A stretch of DNA of 64,000 bases from Pseudomonas sp. 10-1B (GTDB lineage Bacteria; Pseudomonadota; Gammaproteobacteria; Pseudomonadales; Pseudomonadaceae), in assembly GCF_000935045.1 (NCBI RefSeq), contig NZ_JYKS01000036.1:50279-114278 (forward strand), given 5' to 3'. Shown here piece after piece: positions 26,914-34,447 of this stretch. Position numbers and translations under genes: made by a program. Every line of letters starts with the position of its first letter. The first letter of the stretch is position 1. The notes beneath the pieces are model-generated. The model searched no databases. It was not told the origin of the DNA and worked only from the letters and a program-made list of their open reading frames with translations.

Positions 26914-27315
26914 TCAGGGTGCGTGTTGTTGAGTTGCGGCAAAACCGGGCACGTGGGCCCGAATCGCGTCGAGCAGTTCTTCCTTGCTGAACGGTTTGGT
27001 CAGGAACTGATCGGACCCGACCACCCGGCCGCGGGCCTTGTCGAACAGGCCGTCGCGCGACGACAGCAGGATCACCGGGGTGTCCTTGAAGGCGCTGTTG
27101 TGCTTGATGATTGCGCAGGTCTGGTAGCCGTCCAGGCGCGGCATCAGCACATCGACGAAGATGATGCCGGGCTGGTGGTCGACGATCTTGGCCAGGGCAT
27201 CGAAGCCATCGCTGGCGGTGATCACCTCGCAGCCCGCTTCACCGAGCAACATCTGCGCAGTGCGGCGGATCGTGCGCGAGTCGTCGATCACCATCACCTT
27301 CAGGGGTTGTTCCAT
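26914..27315 (-). CDS. pilG: Response regulator PilG
   Basis: A 133-residue CheY-like receiver and the first gene of the operon. The acidic pocket is VIDDSRTIRR (Asp11, Asp12), with phospho-acceptor Asp55 in FVDVLMPRLDG. SSRDG and FLTKPFSKEEL provide the Ser and Lys of the switch. PilG promotes pilus extension in P. aeruginosa. The GC-AAGC repeat copy B lies just upstream and would be in the promoter region. The operon order pilG-pilH-pilI-pilJ-chpA-chpC matches P. aeruginosa except for missing pilK and chpB. Confidence 0.96.
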   Translation of the reverse strand: MEQPLKVMVIDDSRTIRRTAQMLLGEAGCEVITASDGFDALAKIVDHQPGIIFVDVLMPRLDGYQTCAIIKHNSAFKDTPVILLSSRDGLFDKARGRVVGSDQFLTKPFSKEELLDAIRAHVPGFAATQQHAP

Positions 27316-27337
27316 AGACGCCTACCAGTGGGAATTT

Positions 27338-27428
27338 AGCTGCAAGTTGCAAGCGGCAAGTTACAAGAAACAGCCAATCGGCGCGTGACTGCTTTTCTCT
27401 TGAGGCTTGTAGCTAAAGGCTTGCAGCT
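27338..27428. repeat. GCAAGC/GCTTGC repeat, copy B
   Basis: AGCTGCAAGTTGCAAGCGGC begins the left arm and GGCTTGTAGCTAAAGG with CTTGCAGCT ends the right arm. The centre has ACAAGAAACAGCC and GACTGCTTTTCTCTTG. It lies between the divergent pilG and gshB genes. Copy C on the other side of gshB has the same layout. Confidence 0.75.
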
Positions 27429-27557
27429 GCATTTTTAGCACACTCCGGGTGGCCATTCCATCTGCCGCACCCCTTGACCGGCGGCGTTCACAGCGCCACC
27501 CTGAGCCACTTTTCTTTCGATCCATCGCGGCCACGCGCCGCCAAGAGGAACCACCCC

Positions 27558-28511
27558 ATGAGCGTTCGCCTCGGCATTGTCATGGACCCCATCGCGTCCA
27601 TCTCCTACAAGAAGGACAGCTCGCTGGCCATGCTGCTGGCCGCCCAGGCACGCGGCTGGAGCCTGTTCTACATGGAACAGCGCGACCTGTACCTGGGGGC
27701 CGGCCAGGCCCGGGCGCAGATGCGCCCGCTGAAAGTGTTCGCCGACCCGGCCCGCTGGTTCGAGCTGGGCGAGGAGCAGGACAGCGCGCTGGCCGACCTG
27801 GACGTGATCCTGATGCGCAAGGACCCACCCTTCGACATGGAGTTCGTCTACAGCACCTACCTGCTGGAACAGGCCGAGCGTGAAGGCGTGCTGGTGGTCA
27901 ACCGCCCGCAGAGCCTGCGTGACTGCAACGAAAAACTGTTCGCCACCCAGTTCCCGCAGTGCATGGCGCCGACCCTGGTCAGCCGCCGCGTGGACATCCT
28001 GCGCGAGTTCGCCAACAGCCGTGGTGACGTGATCCTCAAGCCGCTGGACGGCATGGGCGGCGCCTCGGTGTTCCGCCACCGCAAGGACGACCCCAACCTG
28101 TCGGTGATCCTGGAAACCCTGACCCAGCACGGCACCCAGCAGATCATGGCCCAGGAGTACCTGCCGCAGATCAAGGATGGCGACAAGCGCATCCTGATGA
28201 TCGACGGCGAGCCGGTCGACTACTGCCTGGCACGCATCCCAGCCAGCGGCGAGACCCGCGGCAACCTGGCCGCCGGCGGCCGTGGCGAGGCGCGCCCGCT
28301 GACCGACCGCGACCGCTGGATCGCTGCCCAGGTCGGCCCGACCCTGCGCGAGAAGGGCCTGCTGTTCGTTGGCCTGGACGTGATCGGCGACTACCTGACC
28401 GAAATCAACGTCACCAGCCCCACCTGCATTCGCGAAATCGATGCCGCCTACAACACCGATATCGGTGGTCAATTGATGGATGCCATTGATCGCCAGCTGC
28501 AGGCCCGCTGA
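27558..28511 (+). CDS. gshB: Glutathione synthetase
   Basis: A 317-residue ATP-grasp ligase joining gamma-glutamylcysteine to glycine with ATP to make glutathione. MSVRLGIVMDPIASISYKKD is the conserved start (binding loop near SYKKD). MRKDPPFDMEFVYSTYLLE, VINRPQSLRDCNEKLF-like text near residue 114, and LKPLDGMGGASVFR (about 158-171) follow, and the metal and substrate motif DVIGDYLTEINVTSPT is near the C-terminus. The ATG has AAGAGGAA upstream; 28 earlier codons are open but not conserved. GCAAGC repeats flank the gene on both sides. Confidence 0.98.
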   Translation: MSVRLGIVMDPIASISYKKDSSLAMLLAAQARGWSLFYMEQRDLYLGAGQARAQMRPLKVFADPARWFELGEEQDSALADLDVILMRKDPPFDMEFVYSTYLLEQAEREGVLVVNRPQSLRDCNEKLFATQFPQCMAPTLVSRRVDILREFANSRGDVILKPLDGMGGASVFRHRKDDPNLSVILETLTQHGTQQIMAQEYLPQIKDGDKRILMIDGEPVDYCLARIPASGETRGNLAAGGRGEARPLTDRDRWIAAQVGPTLREKGLLFVGLDVIGDYLTEINVTSPTCIREIDAAYNTDIGGQLMDAIDRQLQAR

Positions 28512-28554
28512 CCACCGACGCACGGCAAACACCCAGAGTGGGGTAATATGCTCA

Positions 28555-28642
28555 GCCGCAAGCTACAAGCTGCAAGCCACAAGAACAGCCAGCCTGTGCC
28601 GAACTGCTCTTACTTGTAGCTTGAAGCTTGAAGCTTGAAGCT
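28555..28642. repeat. GCAAGC/GCTTGC repeat, copy C
   Basis: GCCGCAAGCTACAAGCTGCA on the left, ACTTGTAGCTTGAAGCTTGA (ending AGCT at 28642) on the right, with a centre of ACAAGAACAGCCAGCC and GAACTGCTCTTACTTG. The right arm has a tandem (AAGCTTG) run. It lies 17 bp before the tonB start and is an imperfect inverted repeat able to fold in the leader. Confidence 0.75.
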
Positions 28643-28658
28643 GCCCCCTGGATACCCG

Positions 28659-29564
28659 ATGACGCTGCCCGCTGACATCCCCGCCGACCTGCTGCCGCCC
28701 CGTGTTCGCCCGGTGGACCGGCTCGGTTTCACCCTGTTCCTGGCTGCCCTGGTGCATCTGGCGCTGATCCTTGGCGTCGGTTTCAGCGTGGTAAAGCCTG
28801 CCGAAATCCGCCACACCATGGATATCACCCTGGCCACCTTCAAAAGCGAGAAACCGCCCGAGAAGGCCGACTTCCAGGCCCAGGACAACCAGCAGGGCAG
28901 CGGCACCCTGGACAAGAAGGCGGTGCCCAAGACCACCGAGCTGGCACCGTTCCAGGACAGCAAGATCAACAAGATCACCCCGCCGCCCGCGGCCAGGCCC
29001 GAGGTGGTGCCGCCCCCTACCCCCGAGAAGTCGGCGGTGGTGACCACGGCGCCCAAGCCGCAGAAGGTCGAGCCCAAGCCCAAGGAAAGCAAGCCGCAGC
29101 CCAAGCCGGCGGCACCGGCACCGGACTTCGACAGCTCGCAGCTGTCGAGCCAGATCGCCAGCCTGGAGGCAGAGCTGTCCAATGAGCAGCAGATGTACGC
29201 CAAGCGCCCGCGCATCCACCGCCTCAACGCCGCCTCGACCATGCGCGACAAGGGCGCCTGGTACAAGGAAGAGTGGCGCAAGAAGGTCGAGCGGGTGGGC
29301 AACCTGAACTACCCCGACGAAGCGCGCCGGCAACAGATTTACGGCAACTTGCGAATGATGGTGTCGATCAACCGCGATGGTTCGCTGTATGAGGTATTGG
29401 TGCTGGAATCGTCCGGGCAGCCGGTGCTGGACCAGGCGGCGCAGCGCATCGTGCGGCTGGCAGCGCCGTTCGCGCCGTTTACCGGGGACCTGGCCGAGTT
29501 CGACCGCCTGGAAATCATCCGCACCTGGCGGTTTGCCCGTGGGGACCGTTTGTCCAGCAACTGA
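28659..29564 (+). CDS. tonB: TonB family energy transducer
   Basis: A 301-residue periplasmic-spanning protein that links the proton motive force to outer-membrane receptors. A short cytoplasmic start is followed by one anchor helix near 30-48 (FTLFLAALVHLALILGVGFS) with the usual His. A proline- and lysine-rich linker (KPQKVEPKPKESKPQPKPAA) is present, then a coiled-coil-like Gln/Glu segment. The C-terminal domain has NLNYPDEARRQQIYGNLRMM and VLESSGQPVLDQAA, matching the TonB_C fold (YP, GxVxV-like). No exbB or exbD is adjacent, so it may use other complexes. It is followed after a REP pair by yqgE. Start ATG chosen because the earlier in-frame TTG lies in the repeat. Confidence 0.92.
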   Translation: MTLPADIPADLLPPRVRPVDRLGFTLFLAALVHLALILGVGFSVVKPAEIRHTMDITLATFKSEKPPEKADFQAQDNQQGSGTLDKKAVPKTTELAPFQDSKINKITPPPAARPEVVPPPTPEKSAVVTTAPKPQKVEPKPKESKPQPKPAAPAPDFDSSQLSSQIASLEAELSNEQQMYAKRPRIHRLNAASTMRDKGAWYKEEWRKKVERVGNLNYPDEARRQQIYGNLRMMVSINRDGSLYEVLVLESSGQPVLDQAAQRIVRLAAPFAPFTGDLAEFDRLEIIRTWRFARGDRLSSN

Positions 29565-29585
29565 TTTACTGGCTGTACTGGCCCT

Positions 29586-29667
29586 TTCGCGGGCACGCCC
29601 GCTCCCACAGGTTCCTCACCGGTTTTGAAGCCTGTGGAGTATCTGTGGGAGCGGGCGTGCCCGCGAA
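29586..29667. repeat. REP pair, TTCGCGGGC class
   Basis: Inverted TTCGCGGGCACGCCCGCTCC and GGAGCGGGCGTGCCCGCGAA with CACAG tails, around about 30 bp. It follows the tonB stop by 22 bp and lies upstream of yqgE. Confidence 0.9.
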
Positions 29668-29733
29668 GAGGCCGGTACAAGCGACACAAAGCGCACCTTG
29701 TCAGCCTCGCCACCTGGCGCCACACTATCGCTC

Positions 29734-30303
29734 ATGAAAACCCTCACGCCGAGCTACCTCAAGCATCAGTTCCTGATCGCCATGCCGCACATGGCCGATC
29801 CGAACTTCGCCCAGACCCTCACGTACATCGTCGAGCACAACGCCCATGGCGCCATGGGCCTGGTGGTCAACCGGCCGCAGGAACTGAGCCTGGCCGACAT
29901 CCTCGAGCAGCTGCGCCCGGACGAAATGCCACCGGCCAGCACCTTGCAGGTGCCGATCTACCAGGGTGGCCCAGTGCAGACCGACCGCGGCTTCGTGCTG
30001 CACACCAGCGAATGCAGTTACCAGGCCACCGTCGAGTTGCAGGGCCTGTCACTGAGCACTTCGCAGGACGTGCTGTTCGCCATCGCCGAAGGCGTGGGGC
30101 CGCAAAAAAGCCTGATTACCCTGGGCTATGCCGGCTGGGAAGCGGGCCAACTGGAAGCGGAGCTGGCCGACAACGCCTGGCTCAACTGCCCGTTCGACGC
30201 GGAAATCATCTTCGGCATGGCCAGCGACCTGCGCCTGGAGGCTGCGGCCGCCAGCCTGGGCATCAACCTGCACCTGCTGACCAGCCAGGCGGGCCACGCC
30301 TGA
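29734..30303 (+). CDS. algH: UPF0301/YqgE family protein (AlgH)
   Basis: A 189-residue cytosolic protein of the YqgE (DUF179) family. The start MKTLTPSYLKHQFLIAMPHM and TLTYIVEHNAHGAMGLVVNR are almost invariant in the family, as is the GGPVQTDRGFVLH segment near residue 77. In P. aeruginosa AlgH affects alginate production, but its activity is unknown. The gene starts a tight cluster: its TGA overlaps the ruvX ATG (TGATG). YqgE and YqgF are neighbours in most proteobacteria. Confidence 0.96.
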   Translation: MKTLTPSYLKHQFLIAMPHMADPNFAQTLTYIVEHNAHGAMGLVVNRPQELSLADILEQLRPDEMPPASTLQVPIYQGGPVQTDRGFVLHTSECSYQATVELQGLSLSTSQDVLFAIAEGVGPQKSLITLGYAGWEAGQLEAELADNAWLNCPFDAEIIFGMASDLRLEAAAASLGINLHLLTSQAGHA

Positions 30304-30728
30304 TGGCAGAACTACGTCTACTGCTGGGCTTCGACTACGGCAGCAAACAGATCGGCGTGGCCGTCGGCCAGGTGATCACCGGCCAGGCCCGCGAGCTGTG
30401 CACCCTGAAGGCACAGAACGGCGTGCCGGACTGGGCCCAGGTGGAAAAGCTGATTGCCGAATGGAAGCCGGACGCCATCGTCGTCGGCCTGCCGCTGAAC
30501 ATGGACGGCACGCCCAGCGAAATGAGCGCCCGCGCCGAGAAGTTCGCCCGCCGCCTGAACGGCCGTTTCAACCTGCCCGTGCATACCCACGACGAGCGCC
30601 TGACCACCTTCGAAGCCAAAGGCGAGCGTATGGCCCGTGGCGGCCAGCGCGGCAGCTACCGCGACAACCCGGTCGATGCCATCGCCGCCGCCCTGCTGCT
30701 GCAAGGCTGGCTGGAGGCCAATACCTAA
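30303..30728 (+). CDS. ruvX: Holliday junction resolvase-like RuvX/YqgF
   Basis: A 141-residue RNase H-like nuclease involved in processing of the 5' end of pre-16S rRNA and possibly Holliday junctions. LLLGFDYGSKQIGVAVG (about 6-22) carries the first catalytic Asp, GLPLNMDGTPSEMS and the final DAIAAALLLQGWL hold the other acidic residues, and TFEAKGERM matches family sequence. The ATG overlaps the yqgE stop by one base. pyrR follows 49 bp later, so this gene is likely part of the yqgE-ruvX-pyrRBC' operon. Confidence 0.96.
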   Translation: MAELRLLLGFDYGSKQIGVAVGQVITGQARELCTLKAQNGVPDWAQVEKLIAEWKPDAIVVGLPLNMDGTPSEMSARAEKFARRLNGRFNLPVHTHDERLTTFEAKGERMARGGQRGSYRDNPVDAIAAALLLQGWLEANT

Positions 30729-30777
30729 TTTTCCGCGTTTACGTCGGGCCAACCCGGCGCCCTCCAGGAGACACGCA

Positions 30778-31296
30778 ATGAGCCTACCCAATCCAGCCGA
30801 CCTGATCCGGCAGATGGCTGTCGACCTTCGCGCCCATCTGGCCCGTCGCAACATCACCGCGCCGCGCTACATCGGTATCCGCACCGGTGGTGTCTGGGTC
30901 GCCCAGGCCCTGCAGGAAGCCATGGGCGACACCAGCCCCATGGGCACCCTGGACGTCTCGTTCTACCGTGACGACTTCAGCCAGAACGGCCTGCACCCGC
31001 AAGTGCGCCCGTCCGAGCTGCCGTTCGAGGTCGAGGGGCAGCACCTGGTGCTGGTGGATGACGTACTGATGAGCGGCCGCACCATCCGCGCGGCGCTCAA
31101 CGAACTGTTCGATTATGGCCGCCCGGCCAGCGTCTCCCTGGTATGCCTGCTGGACCTGGATGCCGGCGAACTGCCGATCCGCCCGAATGTGCTCGGCGCC
31201 ACCCTGTCGCTGGCGGCCCATGAACGGGTAAAATTGACCGGACCCGCACCGCTCGCCCTCGAGCGCCAGGACCTCGCCTCCGCTTCCGCCCTTTAA
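30778..31296 (+). CDS. pyrR: Pyrimidine operon regulator / uracil phosphoribosyltransferase-like PyrR
   Basis: A 172-residue PRTase-fold protein. The PRPP loop is clear: LVLVDDVLMSGRTIRAALNE near residue 84. The N-terminal stretch RQMAVDLRAHLARRNITAPR and IRTGGVWVAQAL are typical. PyrR family proteins bind UMP and control pyr gene expression; some also make UMP from uracil. In Pseudomonas it is reported to affect pyrBC'. CAGGAGAC precedes the ATG. pyrB begins 12 bp after its stop. Confidence 0.94.
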   Translation: MSLPNPADLIRQMAVDLRAHLARRNITAPRYIGIRTGGVWVAQALQEAMGDTSPMGTLDVSFYRDDFSQNGLHPQVRPSELPFEVEGQHLVLVDDVLMSGRTIRAALNELFDYGRPASVSLVCLLDLDAGELPIRPNVLGATLSLAAHERVKLTGPAPLALERQDLASASAL

Positions 31297-31308
31297 GAGT
31301 CCCCCGCG

Positions 31309-32313
31309 ATGACGCCAATCGACGCCAAGCGCCCGCTGCAGCTCAATGACCAGGGCCAGCTGCGCCACTTCCTCTCGCTCGACGGTTTGCCCCGCGAACT
31401 GCTCACCGAGATCCTCGACACCGCCGACTCCTTCCTGGAAGTCGGTGCCCGGGCCGTGAAGAAAGTCCCGTTGCTGCGCGGCAAGACCGTGTGCAATGTG
31501 TTCTTCGAGAACTCGACCCGTACCCGTACCACCTTCGAGCTGGCGGCCCAGCGCCTGTCGGCCGACGTGATCAGCCTCAATGTGTCGACCTCTTCGACCA
31601 GCAAGGGCGAGACCCTGTTCGACACCCTGCGCAACCTCGAAGCCATGGCCGCCGACATGTTCGTGGTGCGCCACTCCGACTCTGGCGCCGCGCACTTCAT
31701 CGCCGAGCACGTATGCCCGGAAGTTGCCGTGATCAACGGCGGTGACGGCCGCCATGCGCACCCGACCCAGGGCATGCTCGACATGCTCACCATCCGCCGC
31801 CACAAGGGCAGCTTCGAGAACCTGTCGGTGGCCATTGTCGGCGATATCCTGCACTCACGCGTGGCCCGCTCCGACATGCTGGCACTGAAAGCGCTGGGTT
31901 GCCCGGACATCCGCGTGATCGGCCCGAAAACCCTGATCCCGATCGGCATCGAGCAGTATGGCGTGAAGGTCTACACCGACCTCGCCGAAGGCCTGAAGGA
32001 CGTCGACGTGGTGATCATGCTGCGCCTGCAGCGTGAGCGCATGGCCGGCGGCCTGCTGCCCAGCGAAGGCGAGTTCTACCGCCTGTTCGGCCTGACCACC
32101 GCACGCTTGGCCGGTGCCAAGCCCGATGCCATCGTCATGCACCCAGGCCCGATCAACCGCGGCGTGGAAATCGAGTCGGCAGTGGCCGACGGCAAGCACT
32201 CGGTGATCCTCAACCAGGTCACCTACGGCATCGCCGTGCGCATGGCCGTGCTGTCCATGGCCATGAGTGGGCAGAACGCGCAACGTCAATTCGACCAGGA
32301 GAACGCCCTGTGA
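31309..32313 (+). CDS. pyrB: Aspartate carbamoyltransferase catalytic chain
   Basis: A 334-residue enzyme that joins carbamoyl phosphate and aspartate, the first committed step of UMP synthesis. The carbamoyl-phosphate motif FFENSTRTRTTFELAA lies near residue 65, STSSTSKGETLFDTL is the mobile loop near 92, and the HPTQGMLDML motif is near 150. The extra N-terminal segment (MTPIDAKRPLQLNDQGQLRH) is the one known from Pseudomonas enzymes that assemble with PyrC' into a large dodecamer. The stop overlaps pyrC' by four bases (GTGA). Confidence 0.97.
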   Translation: MTPIDAKRPLQLNDQGQLRHFLSLDGLPRELLTEILDTADSFLEVGARAVKKVPLLRGKTVCNVFFENSTRTRTTFELAAQRLSADVISLNVSTSSTSKGETLFDTLRNLEAMAADMFVVRHSDSGAAHFIAEHVCPEVAVINGGDGRHAHPTQGMLDMLTIRRHKGSFENLSVAIVGDILHSRVARSDMLALKALGCPDIRVIGPKTLIPIGIEQYGVKVYTDLAEGLKDVDVVIMLRLQRERMAGGLLPSEGEFYRLFGLTTARLAGAKPDAIVMHPGPINRGVEIESAVADGKHSVILNQVTYGIAVRMAVLSMAMSGQNAQRQFDQENAL

Positions 32314-33581
32314 CCATCAGTATTCTCGGCGCCCGGGTCATCGACCCCAACAGCGGCCTGGACCAGGTCACCGACCTGCACCTGGACGGTGGTCGCATTG
32401 CCGCCATCGGCGCCGCCCCGGCCGGCTTCAGCGCCAGCCGTACGATCCAGGCCGCTGGCCTGGTTGCCGCGCCTGGCCTGGTCGATCTCGGCGTGTCCTT
32501 GCGTGAGCCGGGCTACAGCCGCAAAGGTAACATCGCCAGTGAAACCCGCGCTGCCGTGGCCGGTGGCGTCACCAGCCTGTGCTGCCCGCCACAGACCAAG
32601 CCGGTGCTGGACACCTCGGCGGTGGCCGAGCTGATCCTCGACCGTGCCCGCGAAGCCGCCAACAGCAAGGTCTACCCGGTCGGCGCCCTGACCAAGGGCC
32701 TGGAGGGCGAGCAACTGGCCGAATTGGTGGCACTGCGCGACACCGGTTGCGTGGCCTTCGGCAACGGCCTGAAGGAAATCCCCAACAACCGTACCCTGGC
32801 CCGCGCCCTGGAGTACGCTGCCACCTTCGACCTGACCGTGGTGTTCCACTCCCAGGACCGCGACCTGGCCCAGGGCGGCCTGGCCCATGAAGGTGCCATG
32901 GCCAGCTTCCTCGGCCTGCCGGGCATCCCGGAAAGCGCCGAAACCGTGGCCCTGGCGCGCAACCTGCTGCTGGTCGAACAGACCGGCGTGCGTGCGCACT
33001 TCACCCAGATCACCAGCGCCCGTGGCGCGCGGCTGATCGCCCAGGCCCAGCAACTTGGCCTGCCGGTGACCGCTGACGTGGCGCTGTACCAGCTGATCCT
33101 AACCGACGAATCGCTGCGCGAGTTCTCCAGCCTGTACCACGTGCAGCCACCGCTGCGTACCGCTGCTGACCGTGACGGCTTGCGCGAGGCGGTGAAGGCG
33201 GGGGTGATCCAGGCGATCTCCAGCCACCACCAGCCACACGAGCGCGATGCCAAGCTGGCCCCGTTCGGTGCTACCGAGCCCGGCATCAGCAGCGTCGAAC
33301 TGCTGCTGCCGCTGGCCATGACCCTGGTGCAGGACGGCCTGCTCGACCTGCCGACCCTGCTGGCCCGCCTGAGCAGCGGCCCGGCGGCGGCCCTGCGCCT
33401 GCCGGCCGGCGAGCTGAAAGTGGGTGGTGCAGCCGACCTGGTGCTGTTCGACCCGCAAGCCTCGACCGTGGCTGGCGAGCAGTGGTTCTCGCGTGGCGAG
33501 AACTGCCCGTTCATCGGCCACTGCCTGCCGGGCGCGGTGCGTTATACCTTGGTCGATGGGCATGTTTGCCACGAGGCCTGA
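32310..33581 (+). CDS. pyrC': Dihydroorotase-like PyrC', catalytically inactive
   Basis: A 423-residue amidohydrolase-fold protein. Active dihydroorotases have DxHxHxRxPG for zinc binding; here the same place reads DLGVSLREPG, so both metal histidines are lost. The rest of the barrel is complete, including SVELLLPLAMTLVQDG near the C-terminus. In P. putida such PyrC' is known to be non-enzymatic but needed for assembly of the aspartate carbamoyltransferase complex; dihydroorotase activity comes from a separate gene. The start is GTG overlapping the pyrB stop (GTGA), so the two are co-translated. Confidence 0.95.
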   Translation: MTISILGARVIDPNSGLDQVTDLHLDGGRIAAIGAAPAGFSASRTIQAAGLVAAPGLVDLGVSLREPGYSRKGNIASETRAAVAGGVTSLCCPPQTKPVLDTSAVAELILDRAREAANSKVYPVGALTKGLEGEQLAELVALRDTGCVAFGNGLKEIPNNRTLARALEYAATFDLTVVFHSQDRDLAQGGLAHEGAMASFLGLPGIPESAETVALARNLLLVEQTGVRAHFTQITSARGARLIAQAQQLGLPVTADVALYQLILTDESLREFSSLYHVQPPLRTAADRDGLREAVKAGVIQAISSHHQPHERDAKLAPFGATEPGISSVELLLPLAMTLVQDGLLDLPTLLARLSSGPAAALRLPAGELKVGGAADLVLFDPQASTVAGEQWFSRGENCPFIGHCLPGAVRYTLVDGHVCHEA

Positions 33582-33593
33582 GTAGCCCTCACT

Positions 33594-33733
33594 GGCCTCA
33601 TCGCCGGCAAGCCAGCTCCCACAGGAAATCACTGCTCTCAAGGCCTGTGGTTTTCCTGTGGGATCCCACAGGGAATCACTGCCCTCAAGGCCTGTGGTTT
33701 TCCTGTGGGAGCTGGCTTGCCGGCGATGAGGCC
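33594..33733. repeat. REP pair with duplicated centre
   Basis: The outer arms GGCCTCATCGCCGGCAAGCC and GGCTTGCCGGCGATGAGGCC are perfectly inverted. Between them a 47-bp segment (TCCCACAGGAAATCACTGCT onward) is repeated in tandem at 33617 and 33664 with two base differences. It follows the pyrC' stop. Confidence 0.9.
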
Positions 33734-33841
33734 AGCGCAGGAGAACGCTGACCATTCATCCCCCACGGTTGAAATCCTTCCCCCCACCCCCATATGAGTC
33801 TGCATCAGGCACTTTCGCCCCGCTGCGTGGAGACTCTCCCC

Positions 33842-34372
33842 TTGACCACCATCGTTTCTGTCCGCCGTAACGGCAAAGTCGTCATGGGCGGCGACGGCCA
33901 GGTATCCCTCGGCAACACCGTGATGAAAGGCAACGCCAAGAAAGTTCGTCGCCTGTACCACGGCCAGGTCATCGCGGGCTTCGCCGGCGCCACCGCCGAC
34001 GCCTTCACCCTGTTCGAACGCTTCGAAGGGCAGCTTGAGAAACACCAGGGCCACCTGGTCCGTGCCGCCGTCGAGCTGGCCAAGGAATGGCGTACCGACC
34101 GCTCCCTGAGCCGCCTGGAGGCCATGCTGGCCGTGGCCAACAAGGACGCCTCGCTGATCATCACCGGCAATGGCGACGTGGTCGAACCCGAAGACGGCCT
34201 GATCGCCATGGGCTCCGGCGGCGCCTACGCCCAGGCCGCTGCCCGCGCCCTGCTGAACAAGACCGACCTCTCGGCCCGTGAAATCGCCGAGACCGCCCTG
34301 AACATCGCTGGCGACATCTGCGTGTTCACCAACCACAACCTGACCATCGAGGAGCAGGACCTGGCCGAGTGA
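33842..34372 (+). CDS. hslV: ATP-dependent protease peptidase subunit HslV
   Basis: A 176-residue threonine peptidase, 20S proteasome beta-subunit related, forming two hexamers capped by HslU. The best start is TTG at 33842 with GGAGA seven bases before it; removal of Met exposes TTIVSVRRNGKVVMGGDGQV with the catalytic Thr1. KKVRRLYHGQVIAGFAGATA and NGDVVEPEDGLIAMGSGG are conserved. A reading frame opens 48 bp earlier with ATG (MSLHQALS), but that would block processing of Thr1. hslU follows 75 bp later. Confidence 0.96.
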   Translation: MTTIVSVRRNGKVVMGGDGQVSLGNTVMKGNAKKVRRLYHGQVIAGFAGATADAFTLFERFEGQLEKHQGHLVRAAVELAKEWRTDRSLSRLEAMLAVANKDASLIITGNGDVVEPEDGLIAMGSGGAYAQAAARALLNKTDLSAREIAETALNIAGDICVFTNHNLTIEEQDLAE

Positions 34373-34447
34373 TCAGCTGTTCTGGCGCCCCTTCCCGGTG
34401 ACGGGGCTTTTCCACGCTGACTCATCTGCCCAAGGACCATTTTCATC

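Noticed and set aside
26505..26942. Longer pilI frame running through pilH
   Set aside because: It is another frame of pilH; TTG at 26504 with TTGA overlap gives the CheW-length product.
33794..33841. Upstream ATG for hslV
   Set aside because: HslV needs Thr1 exposed after Met removal; the upstream start would add 16 residues before TTIVSV.
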